The notes under the pieces: generated by a model
What the model saw: the letters and a program-made list of their open reading frames with translations, nothing else
Database searches by the model: none
What the model was told of the DNA's origin: nothing
Source: Actinomycetes bacterium
GTDB lineage: Bacteria > Actinomycetota > Thermoleophilia > Solirubrobacterales > 70-9
Assembly: GCA_016861045.1 (NCBI GenBank)
Contig: BOKP01000004.1
Location: forward strand, 372,001 to 436,000
Direction: 5' to 3'
Length of the DNA stretch: 64,000 nt
Made by a program: the position numbers and the translations under genes
In this document: positions 57,737 to 64,000 of the stretch, piece after piece
Numbering within the stretch: position 1 is the stretch's first letter
Layout: each line of letters opens with the position of its first letter

Positions 57737-58462
57737 CTACGGCCGGTACTTGCGCGAGCGCACGATCCCGGCCCGATGCATCGCCAGCCGCAACCCCTGC
57801 CAGACGGTCTTCATCCCGTAGACGACGCCGGTGCGAAAGCCGACCGACGAAGCCTCCTCGAAATAGCGGCAGTTGGCCGGCACCTCGGTGATCCGGAAGC
57901 CGAGCTCGGCCGCCTGGTAGAGCATCTCCGAGTCGAAGCTGAAGTCGAGCGAGTTGCGGAGGAAGGGCACGCCGAGCAGGAGCTCCCGCGAGTAGGCGCG
58001 GTAGCCGGTGTGGGCCTCGCTCAGGTGCGTGCCCATGATCCGGTTCTGGATGCCGGTCAGGAAGCGGTTCGCGGCGAACTTCCAGCGCGGCATGCCCGCC
58101 GCCAGCGCGGCCCCGGGGGTCGCCAGCCGCGAGCCGAGGACGAGGTCGGCCTCGCCGGCGAGGATCGGCGCGGTCAGCTCGGGGATCAGCTCCGGCTCGT
58201 ACTGCCCGTCGGGGTGGAGCATCACGACGACGTCGGCGCCGCGGTGCAGGGCCTGCATGTAGCAGGTCTTCTGGTTGCCGCCGTAGCCGACCTGATGGGG
58301 GTGCCACATCACCTCGAGCGGCAGCTCGCGGGCGAGTCGCAGCGTGCTGTCGGTGGAGGAGTCGTCGACGAGGATGATCTCGTCGACGTGGTCGAGCGGG
58401 ATCGCGGCGACGGTCTCGCGCAGCGTCGCAGCCGCCTGCCGCGCCGGCATCACGACGACCAC
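57737..58462 (-). CDS. GT2-family glycosyltransferase
   Basis: A 241-aa soluble GT2 enzyme: MPARQAAATLRETVAAIP, ILVDDSSTDSTLRLAR, HPHQVGYGGNQKTCYM, VMLHPDGQYEPELIPEL with DPDG acting as the DxD analogue, and LGSRLATPGAALAAGMPRWK. It is the shape of UDP-glucose or mannose polyprenyl-phosphate transferases without membrane helices. GTG 58460-58462 is the first standard start, but coding-like residues (RLLAPEPNSASK) precede it in frame, possibly from a CTG start. Five bp from the convergent membrane-protein gene. Confidence 0.85.
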   Translation of the reverse strand: MVVVMPARQAAATLRETVAAIPLDHVDEIILVDDSSTDSTLRLARELPLEVMWHPHQVGYGGNQKTCYMQALHRGADVVVMLHPDGQYEPELIPELTAPILAGEADLVLGSRLATPGAALAAGMPRWKFAANRFLTGIQNRIMGTHLSEAHTGYRAYSRELLLGVPFLRNSLDFSFDSEMLYQAAELGFRITEVPANCRYFEEASSVGFRTGVVYGMKTVWQGLRLAMHRAGIVRSRKYRP

Positions 58463-58602
58463 CTTCGACGCGCTGTTCGGTTCCGGGGCCAGCAGCCGCT
58501 CATCGTGCCAGGTTTCACGGCTCCGGGCCGCAGGACCCGGGGTGGCTGGTAGGTTCCGGTGCCGAGGAGTGGGCGGCCGCGCGTAGGACGGGGAGCAGCG
58601 AC

Positions 58603-60189
58603 TTGAAGCAGACCCTTGCCGGCGCCCGCTGGGTGGCCCTCGCCGTCGCGGCCCTGACCGCGCTCGGGCTGGCGCTCCGCCTCGCCCGCTACCGGCAGGC
58701 GGTCTTCGGCGACGAGCTCTCGACCCTCTACATCGTCGAGGGCCGCTCGCTCGCGGAGATGATGGACTACGTCTCCGGCGACGCCGAGATCTCGCCGCCG
58801 CTCTACTTCATCCTCGCCTGGCTGGCGAGCAAGATCGGCTCCGCCCCCGAGCTCGTGCGGCTGCCGTCGCTGGTCGCGGGAACGATCTCGATCCCGCTCA
58901 CCTACCTGGTCGGCGCACGGGCGATCAACCGCCCGGCCGGGCTGATCGCCGCGGGGGCGATGGCGCTGAGCCCGTTCATGATCTTCTACTCGGCCGACGG
59001 CCGCGGGTACGCGGTCACGATCGCGCTCCTGCTCGGTTCGACCCTGGCGATGCTCGCGGCCGTGCGGAGCGGAAGCGGGCGCTGGTGGGTCGCCTACGGG
59101 GCGCTTTCGCTGCTTGCGATGTACACGCACTACACGGCGGCTTTCGTCCTCGCCGCCCAGCTCCTCTGGCTGCTGTGGGCGCACCCGGCGGCGCGCCGGC
59201 CGGCGCTGCTCGCCAACCTCGGCGCCGGCGTCCTCTACCTGCCCTGGATCGCGGGCCTCGCCGCCGACGTCGGCTCGCCGACGACGGACCTCCTCTACTC
59301 CATCCAGGGCGAGGGGCTGGCCGTGAAGCTGCGCTCGATCGGGAGCTGGGCGATTGGGTACCCGTACAAGACCCTCTCCGATTTCCTCGGGCCGGTCCCC
59401 GCCCTGCTGGCTGCCGCCGGTTTCGCGGCGGCGGCGACGGTCGGGCTGCTCAGGCACCTCCGTGCCCGCGCGTCGGGCTCGCCGCGGCCGCCGCCGGTCT
59501 CGCCCGGCATGGCGCTCGCGGTCGCGCTCGCGGCATCGAACATCGCCCTTGCGCTGCTGTTCCTGCTCGTCACCGGCAACGACCTGCTCAGCGCCCGTGG
59601 CCTGGTCACGGCGTCAGCCGGCCTCTCGCTGCTGGCCGGCGCCGTGCTCGCCTCCGCCGGCCGGCTCTGGGGCTCGGCCTGCACGGTGCTCGTGGCCGCA
59701 TGCCTGGCGTTCGGCGCCGGGCAGACGCTCGCGACCGAGAACCGGCTCCCCGATTTCAAGTCCGCCGCCGCCCGCATCGAGGCCGAAGCGGGGCCGGGCG
59801 ACGTCGTCGTCGACCTCTCGCTCGCGGCCGGGGCGACCCCGGTGCCGCTGACGCCGCTCGACGCCTACCTCGGGCAGGACCGGCCCGAGTACCGGATCGG
59901 GCTGCCGGAGGGCGAGCCGCCGTTTCTGCCGCAGACGCCGGTCCCCGACGCGGCCACGCTGCTGCGGAAGGCGGTGCGGCAGGCACGCGGCGGATCGCTG
60001 ATCGTCGTCGCCGGCGACGGGTCGCTGGCTCGCTCCGGCGACGAGGCGACCGCGATCGTCGCCGGGCCGGGGTCGGAGCCCGTCGGGCTGCCGCCGGGAT
60101 CGAAGGTGGTCGCCGAGGAGCGCTTCCCGGGCCTCGGGCCGGTCGACGTCATCACGATCGACGTCGGCCGGACCGCCGGGGCCGGGTAG
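58603..60189 (+). CDS. GT-C-fold membrane glycosyltransferase (GT39-like)
   Basis: A 528-aa polytopic protein with about ten helices: first loop RQAVFGDELSTLYIVEG contains the catalytic acidic DE of GT39/ArnT-like enzymes, followed by AEISPPLYFILAWLASK and SPFMIFYSADGRGYAVTI. The last 130 residues form an extracytoplasmic domain. TTG 58603 start has gggagcagcga just upstream. Works from a lipid-linked sugar outside the membrane, probably with one of the GT2 enzymes nearby. Confidence 0.85.
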   Translation: MKQTLAGARWVALAVAALTALGLALRLARYRQAVFGDELSTLYIVEGRSLAEMMDYVSGDAEISPPLYFILAWLASKIGSAPELVRLPSLVAGTISIPLTYLVGARAINRPAGLIAAGAMALSPFMIFYSADGRGYAVTIALLLGSTLAMLAAVRSGSGRWWVAYGALSLLAMYTHYTAAFVLAAQLLWLLWAHPAARRPALLANLGAGVLYLPWIAGLAADVGSPTTDLLYSIQGEGLAVKLRSIGSWAIGYPYKTLSDFLGPVPALLAAAGFAAAATVGLLRHLRARASGSPRPPPVSPGMALAVALAASNIALALLFLLVTGNDLLSARGLVTASAGLSLLAGAVLASAGRLWGSACTVLVAACLAFGAGQTLATENRLPDFKSAAARIEAEAGPGDVVVDLSLAAGATPVPLTPLDAYLGQDRPEYRIGLPEGEPPFLPQTPVPDAATLLRKAVRQARGGSLIVVAGDGSLARSGDEATAIVAGPGSEPVGLPPGSKVVAEERFPGLGPVDVITIDVGRTAGAG

Positions 60190-60201
60190 GGCATCGGCCG
60201 G

Positions 60202-61488
60202 TCAGGAACGATCGCGCTCGATCGCCGCCGGCGCAGAGGCGGCCGCGAGGACTCCCGCCTCGGCGCCGGGGGTTGGAGAGCCCCGCTCGGCCCGGCGCCG
60301 CGCCTGCCGGCGCCGGCCCCACCGCATCAGCGGTCGCTCGAGGGCGTAGTAGCTGACCGCGGCGCAGGCGACGGTGACCGCGAGCGTCGTCACCAGGAGC
60401 ACCGTGAAGCTCATCCCCGGCCACCAGTCGGCGGCGCCGAGGTCGAACATCAGGACCAGCGCCGGGAAGTGCCAGAGGAACATCCCGTAGGAGACGAGGC
60501 CGAGCCAGGTCGTGACCCGGTGGCGGAGGAAGCGGCGGTAGGCGCCGCCGCCCCCGGCGCCGAACGTCGCCGGCAGCAGGACGAGGAGGGCGATGAGGCC
60601 GAAGCTGGCGAACTCGAACGGGTAGATGTCGACGTCGCGGAGCGGGTAGGTCGCGAGCGGGTAGGGGACGAGGACGAAGAGGCTGACGGCCAGGTACAGG
60701 CCGAGGGCCGCGCTCAAGGGCGCCCACGGCCTGGTCCTCACCGTCCGCACCCACGCCGGCTCGCCGCCGCGCTGCTCGACCCAGACCGAGACCGAGGCGA
60801 GGCCGAGGCCGAGGGCGAACCACAGGCCGGTCCCGATCGGGGAGAAGTTGAGGACCTGGCCGATGCCGCCGATCGGCCAGACGACCGAGGCCGGCAAGGA
60901 GACGAGAGCCAGGGTCGAGATCGCGGCGAGCTCGGGCACCAGCCAGCTCCGGGTGCGCCGGTGGCGCCCGACCCAGGCCAGGGCGACGACGATGAGCGGC
61001 AGCATGGCGTAGAAGAGCACCTCGACGGCGAGGCTCCAGGCCGGGGGGATGGCGCAGCGGTAGGAGTCGGCGGCGCAGGCGCCCTCCGGCGTGAAGATCG
61101 GGTAGTTCTGGAGCAGCCCGTAGTACGCCCACCAGTTGCCGCTGAAGGCCCCCGCCATTCCGGGCACGATCGCGGTGACCGTCAGGGCCGCCCAGTACGC
61201 CGGCGCGATCCGCAGGAACCGGCGCTCGGCGTAGCCCGAGAAGGTCGGGCGATCCCGTCCCGCGACGCGGGCGGCGACGAACGGGCGGTAGAGGAGGAAG
61301 GCCGACAGGAGGAAGAAGAACGGAACCCCGATGTTCAGGTGGGCGAGGACCGCGCCCGCGACCGAGTCGACGGGACCACCGATGAACACCGTGAACAGGG
61401 CGACGTGGAAGACGAGGATCGAGAGCGCCGCGATCCCGCGCAGGGAGTCGAAGAGCGGGAACCGCAGGTGGCTTGGCGGTACTTCCAT
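60202..61488 (-). CDS. acyltransferase-3 (OafA/YrhL) membrane protein, paralogue
   Basis: A 428-aa ten-helix acyltransferase. Landmarks: RFPLFDSLRGIAALSILVFH (Arg and His), PFFFLLSAFLLYRPFVAAR, GYAERRFLRIAPAYWAAL, IVPGMAGAFSGNWWAYYG and YALERPLMRWG at the end. Strongly similar to the protein at 48240-49538, indicating a duplication within the region. ATG 61486-61488; minus-strand TACGAT lies 12 bases upstream. The basic tail differs from the paralogue. Confidence 0.9.
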   Translation of the reverse strand: MEVPPSHLRFPLFDSLRGIAALSILVFHVALFTVFIGGPVDSVAGAVLAHLNIGVPFFFLLSAFLLYRPFVAARVAGRDRPTFSGYAERRFLRIAPAYWAALTVTAIVPGMAGAFSGNWWAYYGLLQNYPIFTPEGACAADSYRCAIPPAWSLAVEVLFYAMLPLIVVALAWVGRHRRTRSWLVPELAAISTLALVSLPASVVWPIGGIGQVLNFSPIGTGLWFALGLGLASVSVWVEQRGGEPAWVRTVRTRPWAPLSAALGLYLAVSLFVLVPYPLATYPLRDVDIYPFEFASFGLIALLVLLPATFGAGGGGAYRRFLRHRVTTWLGLVSYGMFLWHFPALVLMFDLGAADWWPGMSFTVLLVTTLAVTVACAAVSYYALERPLMRWGRRRQARRRAERGSPTPGAEAGVLAAASAPAAIERDRS

Positions 61489-61500
61489 GCGCCCGGCTGG

Positions 61501-61506
61501 ATCGTA
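61501..61506 (-). promoter_or_regulatory. -10 hexamer TACGAT before the second acyltransferase gene
   Basis: Minus-strand TACGAT, 12 bases, then ATG 61488; at most a very short leader and no clear ribosome-binding site. Confidence 0.4.
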
Positions 61507-61552
61507 GACCGAATTCCGCGCCAGGCCGCCGATCGGGCCGGGCGCCCGACCA

Positions 61553-62812
61553 TCAGGGCCCGGTCGTGTCGCGCGTGGCCCGGCGCGCCCAGCGCGCCGC
61601 CCGGGCCCGGATCGGCCGCTCGATGACGCGGGCCGACATGTAGCCCCAGAGGATCGAGGCGGGGACGACGGCGAGCAGCCAGACCGCCGCCGCCCCGGCG
61701 GTTCCCGACGGCATCGAGACCAGCCGCGCGAGGCAGGTGATGATCACGAGGTGGATCAGGTAGATGCCGTAGCTGACGTCGCCGAGCCAGCGCACCGGGG
61801 CGTTGATGAAGGGCATCTGCCAGCGCTCGCCGGAGAAGATCGTCGCGGCGGCGAAGAGCCCGATCAGCGCCGTGTAGAGGAGCCCCACCAGCGGCGAGTA
61901 GTGGACCGACGCCGGCTGCACGACCGCGACCAGCGCGGCGATCGCGGCGAATCCGGCGACCGCCGCGAGCTGGGCCGCGCGGGCCCGCCCGGGGCCGAAG
62001 GCGGCCGCGATCGCCTGCCGCCGCGAGAACAGCAGGGCGACCGTCATGCCGACCCCGAACGAGAACGCCCAGTAGGGGAACTGGATCTCCCCGGCGAGGT
62101 AGAGCTCGTCGATCCGGGCGGCCGAGATGTCGATCGACAGCAGTGAGGCGATCGAGTCGAGGTTCGTCATCAACAGCCTCCAGGCGACCGCGATCGCGGC
62201 GCTGATCGCCAGCCCGATCAGCGGGTGCCGGAACCAGCGCGCCGCGAAGAAGACCAGCAGGATGTAGAAGATGACGTCCGAGGAGAGCGTCCAGATCGCC
62301 CGGTTCATCCCGAACCCGAGGAAGTACTGGAAGTTGACCAGCTCGGCCGGGACCTCGAAGGTCGTGAGGGTCAGGAAGATGTTGCCGAGGCCCGGGAACG
62401 CGAGCGGGGGCTCGAACGGCACCGTCGCGATCAGCAGCAGGCTGAGGGCGAGGACCAGGAAGTAGGCGGGAAACAGCCGCGCGGCCCGCCGGACCGCGAA
62501 GGCGCTGACCGACCCGAGCTCGCCGCCGCGCGCCGCCACCGGCAGGAACATCACGAACCCGCTGACGATGAACAGCGCGTTGAGCGAGCTCTGGCCGGGA
62601 TCGATCGCCCAGACGAAGCTGCCGATCGCGCCGTCCTCGGGCCCCATCCCGATCCGGGCGTTCTGCAGCGTGTGGAAGATCACGATCGCGAGGATCGCGA
62701 TCCCGCGAAAGCCGTCGAACGCGGGGACGACCGGGACCCCCGATGCGGCCCTGCGCATCTTGCCCGGGTCGATCGGCTCGTGGCGCGCGACATTGGTCGC
62801 GGATCCGCTCAA
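61553..62812 (-). CDS. acyltransferase-3 (OafA/YrhL) membrane protein, divergent
   Basis: A 419-aa member of the same family, less like the other two: PAFDGFRGIAILAIVIFHTL carries the arginine and histidine, followed by SLNALFIVSGFVMFLPVAAR, VRRAARLFPAYFLVLALSL and the closing ARVIERPIRARAARWA. Ten helices are expected. TTG 62812 start is preceded by GGGAGGAG; minus-strand TAGAGT (62845-62850) is a promoter candidate. Probably transfers acyl groups to a surface sugar or lipid. Confidence 0.88.
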   Translation of the reverse strand: MSGSATNVARHEPIDPGKMRRAASGVPVVPAFDGFRGIAILAIVIFHTLQNARIGMGPEDGAIGSFVWAIDPGQSSLNALFIVSGFVMFLPVAARGGELGSVSAFAVRRAARLFPAYFLVLALSLLLIATVPFEPPLAFPGLGNIFLTLTTFEVPAELVNFQYFLGFGMNRAIWTLSSDVIFYILLVFFAARWFRHPLIGLAISAAIAVAWRLLMTNLDSIASLLSIDISAARIDELYLAGEIQFPYWAFSFGVGMTVALLFSRRQAIAAAFGPGRARAAQLAAVAGFAAIAALVAVVQPASVHYSPLVGLLYTALIGLFAAATIFSGERWQMPFINAPVRWLGDVSYGIYLIHLVIITCLARLVSMPSGTAGAAAVWLLAVVPASILWGYMSARVIERPIRARAARWARRATRDTTGP

Positions 62813-62844
62813 GCTTGGGGTCTCCTCCCGTCGTGCGGGCGCGA

Positions 62845-62850
62845 ACTCTA
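62845..62850 (-). promoter_or_regulatory. -10 hexamer TAGAGT of the third acyltransferase gene
   Basis: Minus-strand TAGAGT 32 bases before TTG 62812, with GGGAGGAG in the leader. Confidence 0.4.
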
Positions 62851-62876
62851 AGCCACCCCCGCCCCCTGGATCGCTC

Positions 62877-62882
62877 TAGACT
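62877..62882 (+). promoter_or_regulatory. -10 hexamer TAGACT before the 62891 methyltransferase gene
   Basis: TAGACT, eight bases (ccccggcc), then TTG 62891; leaderless arrangement with a TTG start. Confidence 0.45.
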
Positions 62883-62890
62883 CCCCGGCC

Positions 62891-63907
62891 TTGGAGCGAT
62901 TCGAGACAGCCGTGCCGCTGCGCGGGGACGACCCGGGCCAGTGGGGTGCCTCGATGGCCAACATGTCCGAGATCATGTTCCCGGTCCTCGATGCGGCCGG
63001 GGTTCGCAGCCTGGCCGAGATCGGTGCCTACGCCGGCGACCTGACCGCCGTCCTGCTCGAGTGGGCGGGGCCCGCGGGCGCGACCGTGATCGCCGTCGAC
63101 CCGACGCCGCAGCAGGCGCTGCTCGACCTCGCGGAGGAGCGCGCGGAGCTGCGGCTCGAGCAGGCGACGAGCCTCGACGCGATCCCCCGGATGGATCTGC
63201 CCGACGCCTTCATCATCGACGGCGACCACAACTACTTCACGGTCAGCGAGGAGCTGAAGCTGATCGAGGAGCGTGCCGGCGAGGCTGCCATGCCGCTGCT
63301 CCTCTTCCACGACGTCTGCTGGCCCCACGCGCGCCGCGACGCCTATTACGCCCCCGATCGCATCCCCGAGGAGTACCGCTCGACGATCGCCTCCGGGGTT
63401 GGGATCGCGCCCGGTGAGCCGGGGCTCACCTACGGCGGGCTCCCGTACGTCCACGTGCAGGAGCGGGAGGGCGGCGAGCGCAACGGGGTGCTGACCGCGA
63501 TCGAGGACTTCCTCGAGGAGCGGCCCGGGCTCGAGTTCGCGCTGCTGCCGATGTTCTTCGGCTTCGGCGTCTGCTGGCGGCGGGACGCGCCCTACGCCGG
63601 GGCGCTGCGGTCGCTGACCGCGCCGCTGGATCGCAATCCGGTGATCGCGCGCCTCGAGTGGAACCGCGTCTGCACGCTGGCCGAGAGCCACGTGGCGCGA
63701 ACGCACCTCGCGGTCCTCAAGGAGAAGCACACCGAGCAACAGGCGCGCTGCCGGCGCCAGGAGGACCTCCTGCGCGAGGTCGAGCGATCGACCCGGCTCC
63801 GCATCGCCGAGAAGCTGGCGCGCTTCCGCCGCCGCGACCAGCCCGACATGCGCGCCCGGATCGCCGCCGAGCTCGATTCGGGCGCGAGCGCCACCGACCC
63901 CGCCTAG
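62891..63907 (+). CDS. CmcI-like class I SAM methyltransferase family protein
   Basis: A 338-aa protein: SLAEIGAYAGDLTAVLLEW, VIAVDPTPQQALLDLAEE, DAFIIDGDHNYFTVSEELK and LLLFHDVCWPHARRDAYY are the core of the Methyltransf_24/CmcI fold (AdoMet site and DGDH metal/substrate residues). The rest is helical, with a charged coiled-coil-like C-terminus (QQARCRRQEDLLREVER). Substrate unknown; methylation of a glycan in the surrounding cluster is the simplest guess. TTG start. Confidence 0.82.
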   Translation: MERFETAVPLRGDDPGQWGASMANMSEIMFPVLDAAGVRSLAEIGAYAGDLTAVLLEWAGPAGATVIAVDPTPQQALLDLAEERAELRLEQATSLDAIPRMDLPDAFIIDGDHNYFTVSEELKLIEERAGEAAMPLLLFHDVCWPHARRDAYYAPDRIPEEYRSTIASGVGIAPGEPGLTYGGLPYVHVQEREGGERNGVLTAIEDFLEERPGLEFALLPMFFGFGVCWRRDAPYAGALRSLTAPLDRNPVIARLEWNRVCTLAESHVARTHLAVLKEKHTEQQARCRRQEDLLREVERSTRLRIAEKLARFRRRDQPDMRARIAAELDSGASATDPA

Positions 63908-63916
63908 ACGGGACGG

Positions 63917-64000
63917 CTACTCGGCCTTGGCCGCGGGCCCGCGGCCGACCAGCGCCGCGAGGCGGTCCCGCACCGCCCGGTAGCGGTTGGCGAGGCGCCA
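63917..64000 (-). CDS. C-terminal end of a gene cut by the window edge
   Basis: Minus-strand reading enters at 64000 and ends at TAG 63917-63919: 27 residues, ending LVGRGPAAKAE. The Arg/Ala-rich tail resembles the helical C-termini of neighbouring methyltransferases and glycosyltransferases, but too little is present to name it. Confidence 0.5.
   Translation of the reverse strand, partial: WRLANRYRAVRDRLAALVGRGPAAKAE

Noticed and set aside
55266-58307. 1013-aa minus-strand frame and 980-aa plus-strand frame (55610-58552)
   Set aside because: Shadows of the 791-aa membrane protein and the GT2 gene; Arg/Gly/Ala/Pro-rich with no motifs.
1-64000. tRNA and rRNA genes
   Set aside because: No T-loop (GTTCRANNC) with matching acceptor stem or rRNA-like conserved blocks were recognised by eye; a covariance-model search would be decisive.

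Overview
The window is very GC-rich, densely packed bacterial DNA (gene spacing of tens of bases, frequent ATGA/GTGA overlaps, many GTG and TTG starts). The gene set points to a high-GC actinobacterium, most likely a deep-branching class such as Thermoleophilia: an E2-E1 fused 2-oxoglutarate dehydrogenase (Kgd type), a DUF3817 membrane protein, an F420-type luciferase-like oxidoreductase, a double-SDR protein, an actinobacterial siroheme sulfite reductase/CysH/Sat set and many acyl-CoA dehydrogenases. The class is an inference; no rRNA or tRNA gene was recognised in the window.

Layout. 0.1-5.5 kb: SRPBCC protein, DUF3817 protein and a giant Kgd carrying two lipoyl domains. 5.8-7.6 kb: a visibly lower-GC insert with an RTX-type secreted protein and a secreted unknown. 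7.7-14.2 kb: lipid and acyl metabolism (double SDR, alkyl-DHAP-synthase-like flavoenzyme, a pair of acyl-CoA dehydrogenases). 14.2-19.3 kb: two small conserved proteins, MurB, a DUF2249/MIP18/polytopic membrane operon, citrate synthase. 19.5-26.5 kb: PfkB kinase, secreted FG-GAP/UnbV protein, quinone oxidoreductase, DEAD-box helicase, membrane protein. 26.5-29.7 kb: HAD phosphatase, APH-like kinase and acyl-CoA dehydrogenase, which together are the three parts of animal ACAD10. 29.7-32.2 kb: TSUP exporter, cysteine-free Rrf2 regulator, PHP phosphoesterase. 32.3-35.6 kb: LLM oxidoreductase, heme A synthase, P450.

35.6-40.4 kb is a leftward assimilatory sulfate operon (sulfite reductase, CysH, Sat, CysC) with an AT-rich palindrome upstream that resembles a site in front of the TSUP gene; the nearby Rrf2 protein is a plausible regulator of both. 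40.5-42.1 kb holds an AbiEi/DUF559-type gene lying between two unrelated minisatellites. 42.1-42.6 kb encodes a dodecin overlapping a possible acyl-CoA carboxylase epsilon-like peptide; a carboxylase beta subunit lies 9 kb away at 51.1-52.7 kb.

42.6-64 kb is mainly a cell-surface glycan/polymer region: GT2 and GT-C glycosyltransferases, three acyltransferase-3 membrane proteins, five SAM methyltransferases, polytopic membrane proteins and two paralogous secreted arylsulfotransferase-fold proteins. Throughout the window many genes have a TAnnnT hexamer 6-12 bases before the start codon with no room for a Shine-Dalgarno sequence, suggesting widespread leaderless transcription.
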